DNA of 64,000 bases from Oscillatoria sp. SIO1A7 (GTDB taxonomy: Bacteria; Cyanobacteriota; Cyanobacteriia; Cyanobacteriales; Laspinemataceae): the NCBI GenBank assembly GCA_010672965.1, contig JAAHFN010000005.1, positions 98,171 through 162,170 of the forward strand. Direction: 5' to 3'. The notes beneath the pieces are model-generated. The model had not been told where the DNA came from. It did not search any database and saw only the letters and a program-made list of their open reading frames with translations. The translations under genes and the position numbers were made by a program. Shown in pieces: positions 28,113 to 36,534 of the stretch; the first letter of the stretch is position 1, and every line of letters begins with the position of its first letter.

Positions 28113-29087
28113 ATGAATATAGATATGGTCTTGAACGAACTATCGTTTAGAACTCCAGCAAGCGATGTTGAAACAGCGAGAAAGCGAATGTTAGACTTAA
28201 TGCAAGTAGCACGAGCGGCTATAGACAATAGGGTCAAAAAAAATCTGCGTTTGAATGATGATGAATTTTATGGCACGTTATTAGCAAATGGTTATACAGT
28301 GTCTGATTGGTTATTCAACGATCCAAGAGTAAAAAATGAAGCCAAGGAAGAATGGCAGCTTTTTCTTGGCTTGCTTGATAAAGGTTCGTGTGAAAAGCCA
28401 ATGTCTGATTTTTTCTACAATGGAGAACGAGCAGAGGGTCTCGGCATTGCTTATCTGAGCGAATCGCTGGCCCTAAGTATGAGAACAGATCCGCCCGATC
28501 CGCTTTGGGAACCGAGCATTATTGAGTTGCAACATGAATGGATTGAAGAAGATGGAGAAGATGAAGAAGATAAAATAACCATAAATTATGAAACTGTAGA
28601 GGTGCGTCATGCTAGCAAGGTCGAGCATATCCAAGAACATAGATCTTGGATTGAGGAGAGGATCAAAAACTCGGTTCGTGACGGATTGGAACTTTGGGAG
28701 CGCAGGAATACTTTGTTTCCCAATTTGGAATTTTGCGAAGACGCTCGTCAGCAAATCGAGAAACTGAAACGTGGAGACAAAATGCTGCGACCTGTTAAGA
28801 CCAGGTTGTTGCAGCTAGAAAAGTATTGCAAAAATTGGAAAACAGGAGCTTTTGAAACCGATAAAATTGTTTCTAAGGTTACCCTAGAGTCGCAAGCTAC
28901 TCTTCAACAGTATGGAGAAAAGAGAAAAATTCGGTGTCCTGATGGTGAGATAGAGCTTTTTAGCTGGCATGTCCGCTTGACTCCAGGAGATTGGCGTATT
29001 TATTTTTTGCCGGACGAAAAACGGTATAAAATTATTATCGGCTATATTGGCCGCCACCTTCGTACTCGGACCGATAAAGGCAATTGA
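28113..29087 (+). CDS. unknown third protein of the DUF262-DUF3696 operon, RelE-like C-terminus
   Basis: 324 residues, no named domain recognised. An Asp/Glu-rich patch (IEEDGEDEEDKITINYETVE, ~148-167) splits two helical halves. The last ~50 residues (SWHVRLTPGDWRIYF, then EKRYKIIIGYIGRHL) look like the terminal strands of a RelE/ParE-type fold (RLTxGWRIYFxxD...IxIGYIGxHLxT). ATG directly follows the TAG of the ATPase gene (0-bp gap). It is therefore the natural candidate effector or specificity subunit of this operon; that is inference. Downstream an inverted repeat and T8 could end transcription. Confidence 0.75.
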   Translation: MNIDMVLNELSFRTPASDVETARKRMLDLMQVARAAIDNRVKKNLRLNDDEFYGTLLANGYTVSDWLFNDPRVKNEAKEEWQLFLGLLDKGSCEKPMSDFFYNGERAEGLGIAYLSESLALSMRTDPPDPLWEPSIIELQHEWIEEDGEDEEDKITINYETVEVRHASKVEHIQEHRSWIEERIKNSVRDGLELWERRNTLFPNLEFCEDARQQIEKLKRGDKMLRPVKTRLLQLEKYCKNWKTGAFETDKIVSKVTLESQATLQQYGEKRKIRCPDGEIELFSWHVRLTPGDWRIYFLPDEKRYKIIIGYIGRHLRTRTDKGN

Positions 29088-29129
29088 TGGCGCAACCGAG
29101 GCAACCGGGGCGATCGCCCCGCGATCGCC

Positions 29130-29250
29130 CACAGAAAAAATTTGGAATCTCCCGTAGGACGGGCGTCCCGCCTGTCCCAAAGAGCCCAAACGGACAGGCG
29201 GGACGCCCGTCCTACGCAGAATTTGACTTTTTTTTGGGCATTCAAACCGA
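29130..29250. repeat. GTAGGACGGGCG palindromic element (inverted copy)
   Basis: 25-bp perfect arms at 29153-29177 and 29192-29216 around a 14-nt loop, followed on the plus strand by TTTGACTTTTTTTTGGG. Related to elements at 41089-41204 and 42454-42602. It lies between convergent operons and can act as a terminator for the DUF262 operon; its right edge contains the stop codon of the HicB-like gene. Confidence 0.8.
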
Positions 29251-29490
29251 CATGATGTAAGACGCCTTAACAAAATCAGAAGCAACTTGAAGGGTTAAAG
29301 GTTGTGGTAAATCCTTGCCTCTTGCTTGATAATCTTTAATTAAAAGCTGTAAAACCTCTCGACCATTTTGTAAGGCTTCCTCATAAGTTGCTCCATGAGT
29401 ACGAGCATAAGGGTCAAATTCAGGTAAGCTAAGAATATATTTTTGGTCTTCGTCCGACCATTGAATGACTACACTGTAGTGAAGTTTCAT
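29242..29490 (-). CDS. HicB-like antitoxin-family protein
   Basis: 82 residues with the HicB partial RNase-H fold pattern: HYSVVIQWSDEDQKYILSLP, then YARTHGATYEEALQNGREVL and a short C-terminus; no separate DNA-binding tail of note. HicB proteins usually neutralise a HicA ribonuclease, but no HicA-like gene lies beside it. ATG immediately follows the TAA of the upstream short ORF, so the two are translationally coupled. Likely an orphan HicB, common in cyanobacteria. Confidence 0.75.
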   Translation of the reverse strand: MKLHYSVVIQWSDEDQKYILSLPEFDPYARTHGATYEEALQNGREVLQLLIKDYQARGKDLPQPLTLQVASDFVKASYIMSV

Positions 29491-29676
29491 TTACTCTTCC
29501 TCCTTGTCGGTTAATTTGTCTAGATATATCAGTGCATTTTTAACGTCTTTTTCTTGATAGCGCTCGGCATCCGATCCATCGTTTCCTGAAAGGGTCAAGC
29601 TATATTCTAATAACGGGTGACTCCATATATAGCGGTTCTCAAATTGATGTGAGGTGTCTGGGGCGAAGCATCCCAA
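29491..29676 (-). pseudogene. 5'-truncated small gene coupled to hicB
   Basis: Open frame of 61 codons. The last ~45 (LLEYSLTLSGNDGSDAERYQ, then EKDVKNALIYLDKLTDKEEE) look protein-like, acidic and helical; the first ~16 codons are translated from the terminal part of the MITE at 29628-29778. No ATG or GTG exists in the frame; only TTG codons, one of them inside the MITE. The simplest reading is that the element replaced the original 5' end. Family not recognised. Confidence 0.5.
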
Positions 29677-29778
29677 TATGAGAATCCCCGTTATACAGCA
29701 GAGATAGTCTTGGGGATGCTGTCGCCCCTACGTTTCTAGGGTCCGATCGTTTATTACACTTATTTGAGAAACGCTATA
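29628..29778. mobile_element. MITE-like element, inverted copy
   Basis: 151 bp from TATAGCGGTTCTC to GAGAAACGCTATA (one TIR mismatch); carries the same internal GGGGCGAAGCATCCCA and GGGATGCTGTCGCCCCTAC blocks as 8219-8359 but reverse-oriented. Confidence 0.8.
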
Positions 29779-29980
29779 GTATGACTTCCCTTTCCCGAAC
29801 GACAAGCAAAACCTGCTTTTTTTAGGATGGATTTTAGTTCTCTAATCTTCTTCGGCATCCGTTTAGTTGAACTCTTCCACCTACATTAAATACTAATCCC
29901 AATTTAACACAAGCCTAGAAAAACCGGGTTAAGCGCTGACAAAATTTGATGGCTCGCTCCTGGAGTTCGGGGCGAGTTAG

Positions 29981-30231
29981 CACTCCCTGAGAGGGGCTGA
30001 AGAGAAAGGCGAGCAAGCGACGATTCCAGAAAATCAGCGCCGCTTGGTGACAACCCACGATGCCCTCGGATACTACGCTAATGCCTATGGCGTGCCCATC
30101 GAGGGGACCTCTATCGGAGTTCCAGGGATGGATTGGGCAGCCCAGCAGGGACCTACCTAGGCATGATGGAGTACAATACTTGCGCGATCGCCACCGGTCT
30201 CGGCGGTCAATGTACGCCATTTAATCCTTAA
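29981..30231 (+). pseudogene. remnant of a ZnuA/TroA-type metal-binding lipoprotein gene
   Basis: Two plus-strand pieces resemble the C-terminal half of ABC transporter metal-binding proteins. 30011-30160 reads IPENQRRLVTTHDALGYYAN and continues AYGVPIEGTSIGVPGMD before a stop; 30154-30231, in another frame, reads YLGMMEYNTCAIATGLGGQC and TPFNP before TAA, matching the normal C-terminus. The expected intervening ~60 residues are deleted and nothing of the N-terminal half was found. Clearly non-functional. The remaining bases 29785-30410 are otherwise empty apart from the bufA leader. Confidence 0.75.
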
Positions 30232-30410
30232 GCAGCATCAGACGATCTTCAAAAACCCGGTCTAAACACGGACCAAGAAACCACTACAAAAAGCTTACTT
30301 ATTTTTAACTGCGTTCTCAGGTTAGTCTCAGATTTGGTCAATAATATGACTGGTGTCGGTTCCAAAAGACTCATGGCCGACAGTTCAAACTAATTGGAGT
30401 AGAGAGACTG

Positions 30411-30686
30411 ATGAAAAACGTAACGACAAAGGCAATAGTAGCTACTGCATTAACGGGTGTCTTGGCTGCTGGCATTGGTGCTGTAGTCAATAATAGGGAA
30501 GCCCTGGCCGGACAAGAAGGTATGGAAAAATGTGCTGGTATCGTTAAAAAGGGTATGAATGATTGTGGTGCCAACGGTCACGACTGTGCCGGTAAGGCTG
30601 AAATAGATGGCGATGCGAATGAGTGGATTTACGTTCCTGAAGGCACTTGCAACAAGATTGTAGATGGAAGAGTAGTGACAGACTAG
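30411..30686 (+). CDS. bufA: bufferin-like precursor peptide (BufA, DUF2282)
   Basis: 91 residues. Signal peptide: KNVTTK, hydrophobic [19 protein letters not shown], cleavage likely after ALA near residue 33. The mature part has exactly four cysteines, Cys41 (GMEKCAGI), Cys52 (MNDCGAN), Cys59 (GHDCAGK) and Cys80 (PEGTCNK), with the [10 protein letters not shown] ending that defines DUF2282. In characterised bufferins the two central cysteines are converted to thiooxazole groups by the DUF692 enzyme BufB with BufC, and the product binds copper. The downstream genes encode exactly those proteins. GGAG-like purines precede ATG. Identification is strong; the metal bound here is inferred. Confidence 0.9.
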   Translation: MKNVTTKAIVATALTGVLAAGIGAVVNNREALAGQEGMEKCAGIVKKGMNDCGANGHDCAGKAEIDGDANEWIYVPEGTCNKIVDGRVVTD

Positions 30687-30702
30687 AATCACAGGCATAT
30701 AT

Positions 30703-30787
30703 AAGACTTACGCAGATTTATAGATATAAAGCTATATATAGCGATTTGCAATTTAGCAACCTAGCTATAGCTTCTATGCGTAAGTCC
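30703..30787. repeat. GACTTACGCA element between bufA and bufB
   Basis: Ends AAGACTTACGCA and TATGCGTAAGTC are inverted repeats of ~10 bp; the interior differs from other copies (TATAGATATAAAGCTATATA). It may form a long hairpin that lowers transcription into bufBC relative to bufA. The rest of the 284-bp gap has no gene. Confidence 0.6.
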
Positions 30788-30970
30788 CGCTCTGGAGAAA
30801 AGCTTCCTATGTGGCTTGATTTACAATAATGGTTTGAGAAGAAGAAAGAGAATATAGAGGAAGTGTTAGCGATATTACCAACATTTCCTCTATTTGTCAG
30901 TTAAATTTATTTCATAAGTCGGCAATGCCAAATTTACGTTGCCAAATTTACGTTGATTTGCAGGAAAGAC

Positions 30971-31849
30971 ATGAAAACAGAATTGCAGCTAAGACCTCCA
31001 AAGGTAGAACTTGATGTCTGCCCTAAGCAAGTGCCAACTTTAACTAAAGGTGCTGGCATTGGGCTGCGATCGCTCCACTATCAATATATTCTAAATCACA
31101 AACCAAAAGTCAATTGGTTTGAGGTTATATCAGATAACTATTTTGGGGATGGTGGCTTACCACTGTATCATTTAGAAAAAATTAGGCAAGACTATCTGAT
31201 TAACTTACATGGGGTAGGAATGTCTCTGGGTTCCAGCGACCCATTAAACAAAGATTATTTAATTCGCTTAAAAAAACTAGCAGCAAGAATAGAACCAGAT
31301 TGGGTTTCCGAGCATCTATCTTGGATATCGGTTGGCGGGCATTATCTTAACGACTTGATTCCGCTTCTCTATACAGAAGAAGTAATGGAACGAGTGGCAT
31401 CGCGTATTTTGCAAGTACAGGATTTTTTAGGCAGGCAGATTTTACTTGAGAATCCCTCTCCCTATCTAACTTTTACAGACTCGACTATGACTGAATGGGA
31501 GTTTGTCGAGAGATTGGTCAAAAAAGCCGACTGCTATTTGCTGCTAGATATCAATAATGTTTATGTCAATGCTATAAATAATGGCTTTGACCCGCTTACT
31601 TATCTAGATGCTATCCCAGGCAGCAGGGTCAAGGAAATTCACTTAGCCGGTTATGAGGAGCGGGAAAAATATCTCTTGGATACTCACGGCTATCCCGTTC
31701 ATCCGCCAGTTTGGGAATTGTATCAAGAAGCATTAGCAAGGTTTGGAGCTATACCTACTTTGATAGAATGGGATACCGATATTCCCAGTTTTGAAGTTTT
31801 GATGGCCGAAGCAAATAAGGCCGAAGGGTTTTTAGAAAAGGTGCAGTAA
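30971..31849 (+). CDS. bufB: multinuclear non-heme iron oxidase BufB (DUF692)
   Basis: 292 residues from the ATG with AGGAAAG upstream. TIM-barrel DUF692/MNIO enzyme: GAGIGLRSLHYQYIL, VNWFEVISDNYFG, LHGVGMSLGS, the His/Glu-containing WVSEHLSWIS, LENPSPYL, LLLDINNVYVNA, EIHLAGYEE, DTHGYPVHPPVW and LIEWDTDIPSF. The conserved His, Glu and Asp residues of these segments hold two or three iron ions. Family members (MbnB, TglH, BufB) oxidise precursor-peptide cysteines; here the substrate should be the BufA peptide 280 bp upstream. Shares one base with bufC (TAATG). Confidence 0.93.
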   Translation: MKTELQLRPPKVELDVCPKQVPTLTKGAGIGLRSLHYQYILNHKPKVNWFEVISDNYFGDGGLPLYHLEKIRQDYLINLHGVGMSLGSSDPLNKDYLIRLKKLAARIEPDWVSEHLSWISVGGHYLNDLIPLLYTEEVMERVASRILQVQDFLGRQILLENPSPYLTFTDSTMTEWEFVERLVKKADCYLLLDINNVYVNAINNGFDPLTYLDAIPGSRVKEIHLAGYEEREKYLLDTHGYPVHPPVWELYQEALARFGAIPTLIEWDTDIPSFEVLMAEANKAEGFLEKVQ

Positions 31850-32661
31850 TGGAAGTAACAGTTCTACAAAATTTATTTTATCGGGCTGTCTGTGAAAGAG
31901 ACCCTGCTAGCATTGAAGAACTAAGTAAGCATATCAAACCAGCTCGCGACCTAACGCCAGCAGAAGGCTTAGGGGTCTATCGAGGTAATGTAGTTGGCAA
32001 TCTGACTAGCGCTTTAATGTCAACCTACCCGGTTTGCTGTCAGCTAGTGGGAGAAAAGTTTTTTGAGGCAACTGCGGCAAAATTTATCAGCAAGTTTCCT
32101 TGCTCGTCCCCAGACTTAGGAGACTATGGGGAACAATTGCCAGATTTTCTAGCTGACTTTGAACCGGCAGCAGATTTACCCTACCTGCCAGATGTCGCTC
32201 GGTTAGAGTGGTTCTGGCATCGAGTTTTTACTGGTGAAGATACAACGGGCTTGGATTTGCAGGGATTGGCAGAGGTTCCCGAGGAAAAATGGGGAGATTT
32301 GACTTTTTACTTACCTAAAAATAGCGTGATGCTAGAGTCTCCTTATCCCATCCATAGGATTTGGGAGGTTAACCAAGCAGATTATCAAGGCGATCGCAGG
32401 GTTAGTTTAGATGAAGGTGCCGTAAAAATATTTCTCTGGCGCAAAGGTTACGATATGCGAATCGATTTGCCCAGCAAGCCAGAATGGGAATTGTTGGAGG
32501 CTTTTGAAAAGAACGATCGATTTGAAGCTATCTGCGAGGGATTGGCTGGCACAGTTGATGTGAGTTCTTGGTTGCCAGTATTCGTACAGCGGGGTTGGAT
32601 TGCTGACTTTTCTGTGGGTTATAGCGCAAGTAAAAAGTCAAAAGTAAAAAGTCAAAGGTAG
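31849..32661 (+). CDS. bufC: BufC, precursor-binding partner (DUF2063)
   Basis: 270 residues. N-terminal DUF2063 domain (ECxx...RGNVVGNLTSALMSTYPVC, LVGEKFFEATAAKFISKFPC, YGEQLPDFLADF, YLPDVARLEWFWHRVF), then a C-terminal ~120-residue domain (VMLESPYPIHRIWEVNQ, FLWRKGYDMRIDLPSKPEWE) resembling the BufC/TglI-type recognition fold. BufC escorts the precursor to the DUF692 oxidase. ATG overlaps the bufB stop. The last ~10 residues (KKSKVKSQR) come from an AAAAGTC short repeat, so the C-terminus may have been extended recently. Confidence 0.9.
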   Translation: MEVTVLQNLFYRAVCERDPASIEELSKHIKPARDLTPAEGLGVYRGNVVGNLTSALMSTYPVCCQLVGEKFFEATAAKFISKFPCSSPDLGDYGEQLPDFLADFEPAADLPYLPDVARLEWFWHRVFTGEDTTGLDLQGLAEVPEEKWGDLTFYLPKNSVMLESPYPIHRIWEVNQADYQGDRRVSLDEGAVKIFLWRKGYDMRIDLPSKPEWELLEAFEKNDRFEAICEGLAGTVDVSSWLPVFVQRGWIADFSVGYSASKKSKVKSQR

Positions 32662-32689
32662 TCTCTGACTAAGGAACGAGCATTTATAA

Positions 32690-33010
32690 ATGTCTTAATC
32701 GCCCCTACAGATTCTCTCTCACTCGTAGTACGGGCGACCGCTCTTCTGGGATTTCTGGGATGGGCGAATGCCATTCGCCCCTACAGATTCTCTCTCCCTC
32801 GTAGGGGCGATTCTCGAATCGCCCCTACGGGACTGTCTGCCTTAAAATTGTAGAGAGCGGTTGAGGCACGTTGGCGTAGGCGGAGCCTGCCCAAGGAGGG
32901 CTAACGCCAACTCGTGCGAGTAACCCAACACAACGGTTGGTATAGTTGGGTTGAACGGAGTGAAACCCAACCTACAGTTACACACAATTTTAGATTTGCC
33001 AATCCACTAC
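32690..33010. repeat. repeat-filled intergenic region
   Basis: Three near-copies of AATCGCCCCTACAGATTCTC with internal palindromes (about 32695-32830), then a half-copy of the palindromic element of 4588-4696 (TTGGGTTGAACGGAGTGAAACCC and the CACAATTTTAGATTTGCCAA tail, about 32935-33008). No gene. Confidence 0.75.
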
Positions 33011-33016
33011 GTTGTT

Positions 33017-33705
33017 CTAGTCTTCTTTTTCCAAGCGTTTGGCAACAAAGAAGAGAGTCGCGCCGACGATTAGGGTTTCTCCGAGCAACTCGGCGAATTC
33101 TTCTAAAGCAACCCTGGATTTTTCTATAAATAGGGCAAGGAAGGGGCGCTGGGGAAAAAACTGCCAAAGGGTAGGCTGCAAAATTTGATGTTTGAAAATC
33201 TCGGCTCCAAAACCTCCCAGGACAAATATCGCCATTCCCAGTAGGGCGATCGCAGTTTCTTGGCGGTACGATCGCCACAGGGCGGCAAAGTCTCGGTAAA
33301 AAACAATAGGAAGGGCGAATAAAATAGAAAGATATATTCCCATCCATTGGCTCGCCTGCAAGCCGGGGAATATTTTGTCTAACTGGAGATGAATTTTAAA
33401 GACTTCATCGATAGAGGCGTAAATTAATAAAAAAGCGATCGCTAATAAAAATCCCCGAGATGGCCGCCGCGAGGAACCATCCCAAGCTATAAACAGGATT
33501 AGGGAGATAAATCCAATCGAAAATAAGAGCAGTGCTTGCAATAAGGATGGAATCGTCATCGAGCTATCCATATCAAACAAGGGATAAGCTTTGCCTTGGA
33601 AGAAAACACTGCTCAGATAGATAATGACGATCGCGATTTCCAACAAAATTAAGCCAGGGAGCAGAATATAGCTGGCTCGTCGCAAAGCTGCGGTTTTGGA
33701 GTTCA

Positions 33706-33706
<1 letters not shown>
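33017..33706 (-). CDS. uncharacterised six-helix membrane protein
   Basis: 229 residues with about six hydrophobic segments (YILLPGLILLEIAIVIIYL; SLLQALLLFSIGFISLILF; FLLAIAFLLIYA; MGIYLSILFALPIVFY; AIALLGMAIFVLGGF; LGETLIVGATLFFVA). Conserved-looking polar residues lie within them: FDMDSSMTIPS, SIDEVFKIH, and EEFAELLGE at the last helix, which suggests a charge-lined core. No family recognised. ATG start whose first base also belongs to the repeat element at 33706-33913. Confidence 0.7.
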
Positions 33707-33913
<207 letters not shown>

Positions 33914-35827
33914 TCATGGATGAAAATAAGCGTAGATTTCGCCAGCTAAACTCGGTCCAATCCCAGGAACTTCAGCGAGCTGTTCTGGGGTAGCTATGGC
34001 GATATAATCCACGGAGCGAAAATGAGCTAGAAGTTGTTTTTGGCGTTCGTGCCCCAGGCCGGGAATATCGTCCAGACGCGATCGCCGCATCCGCTGAGTT
34101 CGCTTTTGGCGATGAAAGCTAACCGCAAATCTATGGGCTTCATCCCGGCAACGCCGCAACAATTGCACCCCGGGTTGTTCTGCATCCGATGGCACTGGCA
34201 AAGATTCTCCAGGCAGAAAAATTTCCTCTCGCTGCTTGGCCAAACTGACCGTTCGCAAGTTTTCCATTAAATTCATCTCCTGTAGCACTTCTACCACAGC
34301 AGAGAGCTGACCTTTGCCTCCGTCTATAACGACTAAATCCGGCCAATCTTGTGGCCGAGAAGGTTTTGCCGATTCTGGCTTTGCCGATTCTGGCTCCAAA
34401 TTTTCTCCATCTTCGGGATTCGCCGCATATTCCCGAAAGCGGCGGCCGATAACTTCCGCGAGGCTAGCGAAGTCGTCGGAATGACCGGCATAAACTTCGG
34501 GATTCTTAATTTTATAGTGACGGTAATGCTGCTTGGCGGGCAAGCCGTCAATAAAGACAACCCGAGAGGCAACGGCATCAGACCCTTGGATGTGCGAGAT
34601 ATCGTAGCATTCGATGCGGTGAGGAAGTTCGGGAAGGTCGAGAAGTTCGGCTAAATCTTGCATCGCTTTTGCATTGCGATCGCTCGCCCTTTGCATTCTG
34701 GCCAATTCATACTCGGCATTGCGCTCCACCATTGCAATTAATTCTGCTTTGCTTTGCCGCTGGGGCGCAACAATTGTCACCTTGCGTCCCTTGTGAGAAC
34801 TCAGCCAATCCGCTAATATTTCTGCCTCTGGCAACTCCTGCTGCACTATAATCTCCGCCGGAATTTCCACCGGCTCCACATTTTGATAATGCTCTTCCAA
34901 AACTCGCTGCAATATTTCTCCAGTATCTGCGGCTTCCGCCACAAATCCCAGCCGTCCTACTAACTGACCCGCCCGCATTTGGAATAGCTGGATGCAAGCA
35001 TATTGCTCGGAACTAGCCAGGGCTATTGCATCCCGAGATATTGTGTCGTCGGGCAAAGATACTTTTTGCTCGGAGCCAGCCAGGGCTTTCAAGCCAGCAA
35101 TGCGATCGCGAATCCGCGCCGCTTGCTCGAAATTCAGCACTTCTGCGGCTTTTTCCATTTGCTTGGTTAGCATTGCGATCGGTTCGGCAATCCTACCTTG
35201 AAATACCATCGCCACTTTTTCTACAGTTTGCCGGTACTCTTCTGGGGTAATTAACCCCTGACAAACCCCGGGACAGCGACCGATATCGTAGTTCAGACAG
35301 GGGCGGTCTTTATATAAGGGTTGAGGTCGCTGTCTCAAAGGAAAGATTCGCTTTAGCTGTTGCAAAGTATTGCGCAACTGACCGGAATCCACATAAGGTC
35401 CATAGTAGCGATCTTTAGAATGCCTTAACTGTCGCTTGCGAGTTATGAAAATGCGCGGATATTTTTCCGACCAAGTTATGCAGAGAAAGGGATATTTCTT
35501 ATCGTCTTTAAGCAAGACATTAAAGTTGGGTTGATGCTCCTTAATTAGATTAGCTTCCAGAGCTAAGGCTTCTGCTTCTGTATCCGTAACGATAAACTCA
35601 ATTTCGCAGACCTGGCTGACCATTAGGGCTATGCGCGGGCTCAGAGCTTGTCCCTTTTGGAAATAGGAGCGGACTCGCGATCGCAGCTTTTTAGATTTGC
35701 CAATATAGATCCGATTGTCAGAACCGTCTCGCATTATATAGACTCCCGGCTCCGGAGGAATTTCCTTAAGCCGGTTTTCCAAGCGTTCCCGATCTTTCGC
35801 TAGCGGCTGAGTTTTTGTCAAGGGCAT
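33914..35827 (-). CDS. uvrC: UvrABC system protein C
   Basis: Nucleotide-excision repair endonuclease making both incisions around the lesion. 637 residues. GIY-YIG nuclease ([20 protein letters not shown], ~27-46), C-x-cluster region ([17 protein letters not shown]), UVR domain binding UvrB (~205-240), the RNase H-like 3' half ([15 protein letters not shown] and [14 protein letters not shown]) and two helix-hairpin-helix motifs at the end ([26 protein letters not shown]). All key motifs are intact. A small tandem duplication ([10 protein letters not shown], about 34360-34390) sits in the linker of the 3' domain. ATG at 35827 preferred over the GTG one codon earlier. Confidence 0.96.
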   Translation of the reverse strand: MPLTKTQPLAKDRERLENRLKEIPPEPGVYIMRDGSDNRIYIGKSKKLRSRVRSYFQKGQALSPRIALMVSQVCEIEFIVTDTEAEALALEANLIKEHQPNFNVLLKDDKKYPFLCITWSEKYPRIFITRKRQLRHSKDRYYGPYVDSGQLRNTLQQLKRIFPLRQRPQPLYKDRPCLNYDIGRCPGVCQGLITPEEYRQTVEKVAMVFQGRIAEPIAMLTKQMEKAAEVLNFEQAARIRDRIAGLKALAGSEQKVSLPDDTISRDAIALASSEQYACIQLFQMRAGQLVGRLGFVAEAADTGEILQRVLEEHYQNVEPVEIPAEIIVQQELPEAEILADWLSSHKGRKVTIVAPQRQSKAELIAMVERNAEYELARMQRASDRNAKAMQDLAELLDLPELPHRIECYDISHIQGSDAVASRVVFIDGLPAKQHYRHYKIKNPEVYAGHSDDFASLAEVIGRRFREYAANPEDGENLEPESAKPESAKPSRPQDWPDLVVIDGGKGQLSAVVEVLQEMNLMENLRTVSLAKQREEIFLPGESLPVPSDAEQPGVQLLRRCRDEAHRFAVSFHRQKRTQRMRRSRLDDIPGLGHERQKQLLAHFRSVDYIAIATPEQLAEVPGIGPSLAGEIYAYFHP

Positions 35828-35863
35828 CACGGCGATTTTATATAATTTTGCCTTTATATAAAC

Positions 35864-35951
35864 AGGACTTACGCATTAACGCTATTGACGGGTCTATCGC
35901 GGGGGGATTGCCCCTACAAAACACCACACCTGGATATTTTGCGTAAGTCCT
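35864..35951. repeat. AGGACTTACGCA element (88 bp)
   Basis: AGGACTTACGCA at one end, TTTGCGTAAGTCCT at the other; internal GGGGGGATTGCCCCTACAAA. Lies in the uvrC promoter region. Confidence 0.8.
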
Positions 35952-36054
35952 AATAAATTAATTAGGGCGCAGTTTATGACCTCAAGGTCTTCTGTGAGAT
36001 ACCAATATAAATTTTGGGGAGCGCGATGGTAGATAGCAGATACTATTCTTTTAT

Positions 36055-36191
36055 TATAGCAGTAAGCGCTCAGCTAATGCGCTCCACGGCGCGCAGGCGT
36101 AGCTCTTCTGCGGTCAGCTCTGGGCACAAGCATTGCCGTTACTAGCCTTAGTAAATATTAAATTGTCCTAAGCTTAATGGGTACTGCTATA
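36055..36191. repeat. TATAGCAGTAAGC-family element
   Basis: About 137 bp from TATAGCAGTAAGCGCTCAGC to GGGTACTGCTATA, containing the family core ATTGCCGTTACTAGC and TTAAATTGTCCTAAG. The other parts of the 704-bp gap (35831-36534) have no gene. Confidence 0.75.
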
Positions 36192-36364
36192 TAAGCAATT
36201 CCAGTTCATGGCCTGCGGTTAGGAAAAGGAGATTTAATTGGGCAATTTCGATCGGCCGCTTAGTTTTCTCAGGAAAAACTCAGGGAAAATTTAAGAAAAA
36301 TTTGCGAAAAATAGGTGGCAAGGGCGGATCTAAATAAAATATATGGGCTACTTCTTGGGAAATG

Positions 36365-36425
36365 TGGGGGTCCCACACTTACACGCCTCCCACAGTTCCC
36401 ACACCTCCCACAGTTCCTTGTCCCT
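36365..36425. repeat. STRR (CCCACA / TCCCACAGT)
   Basis: Direct repeats of CTCCCACAGTTCCCACAC. An upstream in-frame extension of the next gene runs through this tract, which argues against a start there. Confidence 0.7.
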
Positions 36426-36534
36426 CTTCCCTATCCGGGGCAGGGAACTGGAGTGGCCGATTTTCGTATCTTTAACAAATAAGAATACAGTACCAGAGTC
36501 CCAAGCTGAATCTTTTCTAAAAAATAAGGTGTTT

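Noticed and set aside
29915-30220. 101-codon minus-strand frame
   Set aside because: It is antisense to the znuA-like remnant, whose plus-strand translation carries clear family signatures.
36343-36534. 64-residue N-terminal extension of the first DUF928 protein
   Set aside because: Runs through a CCCACA repeat tract and would bury the signal peptide found from 36535.
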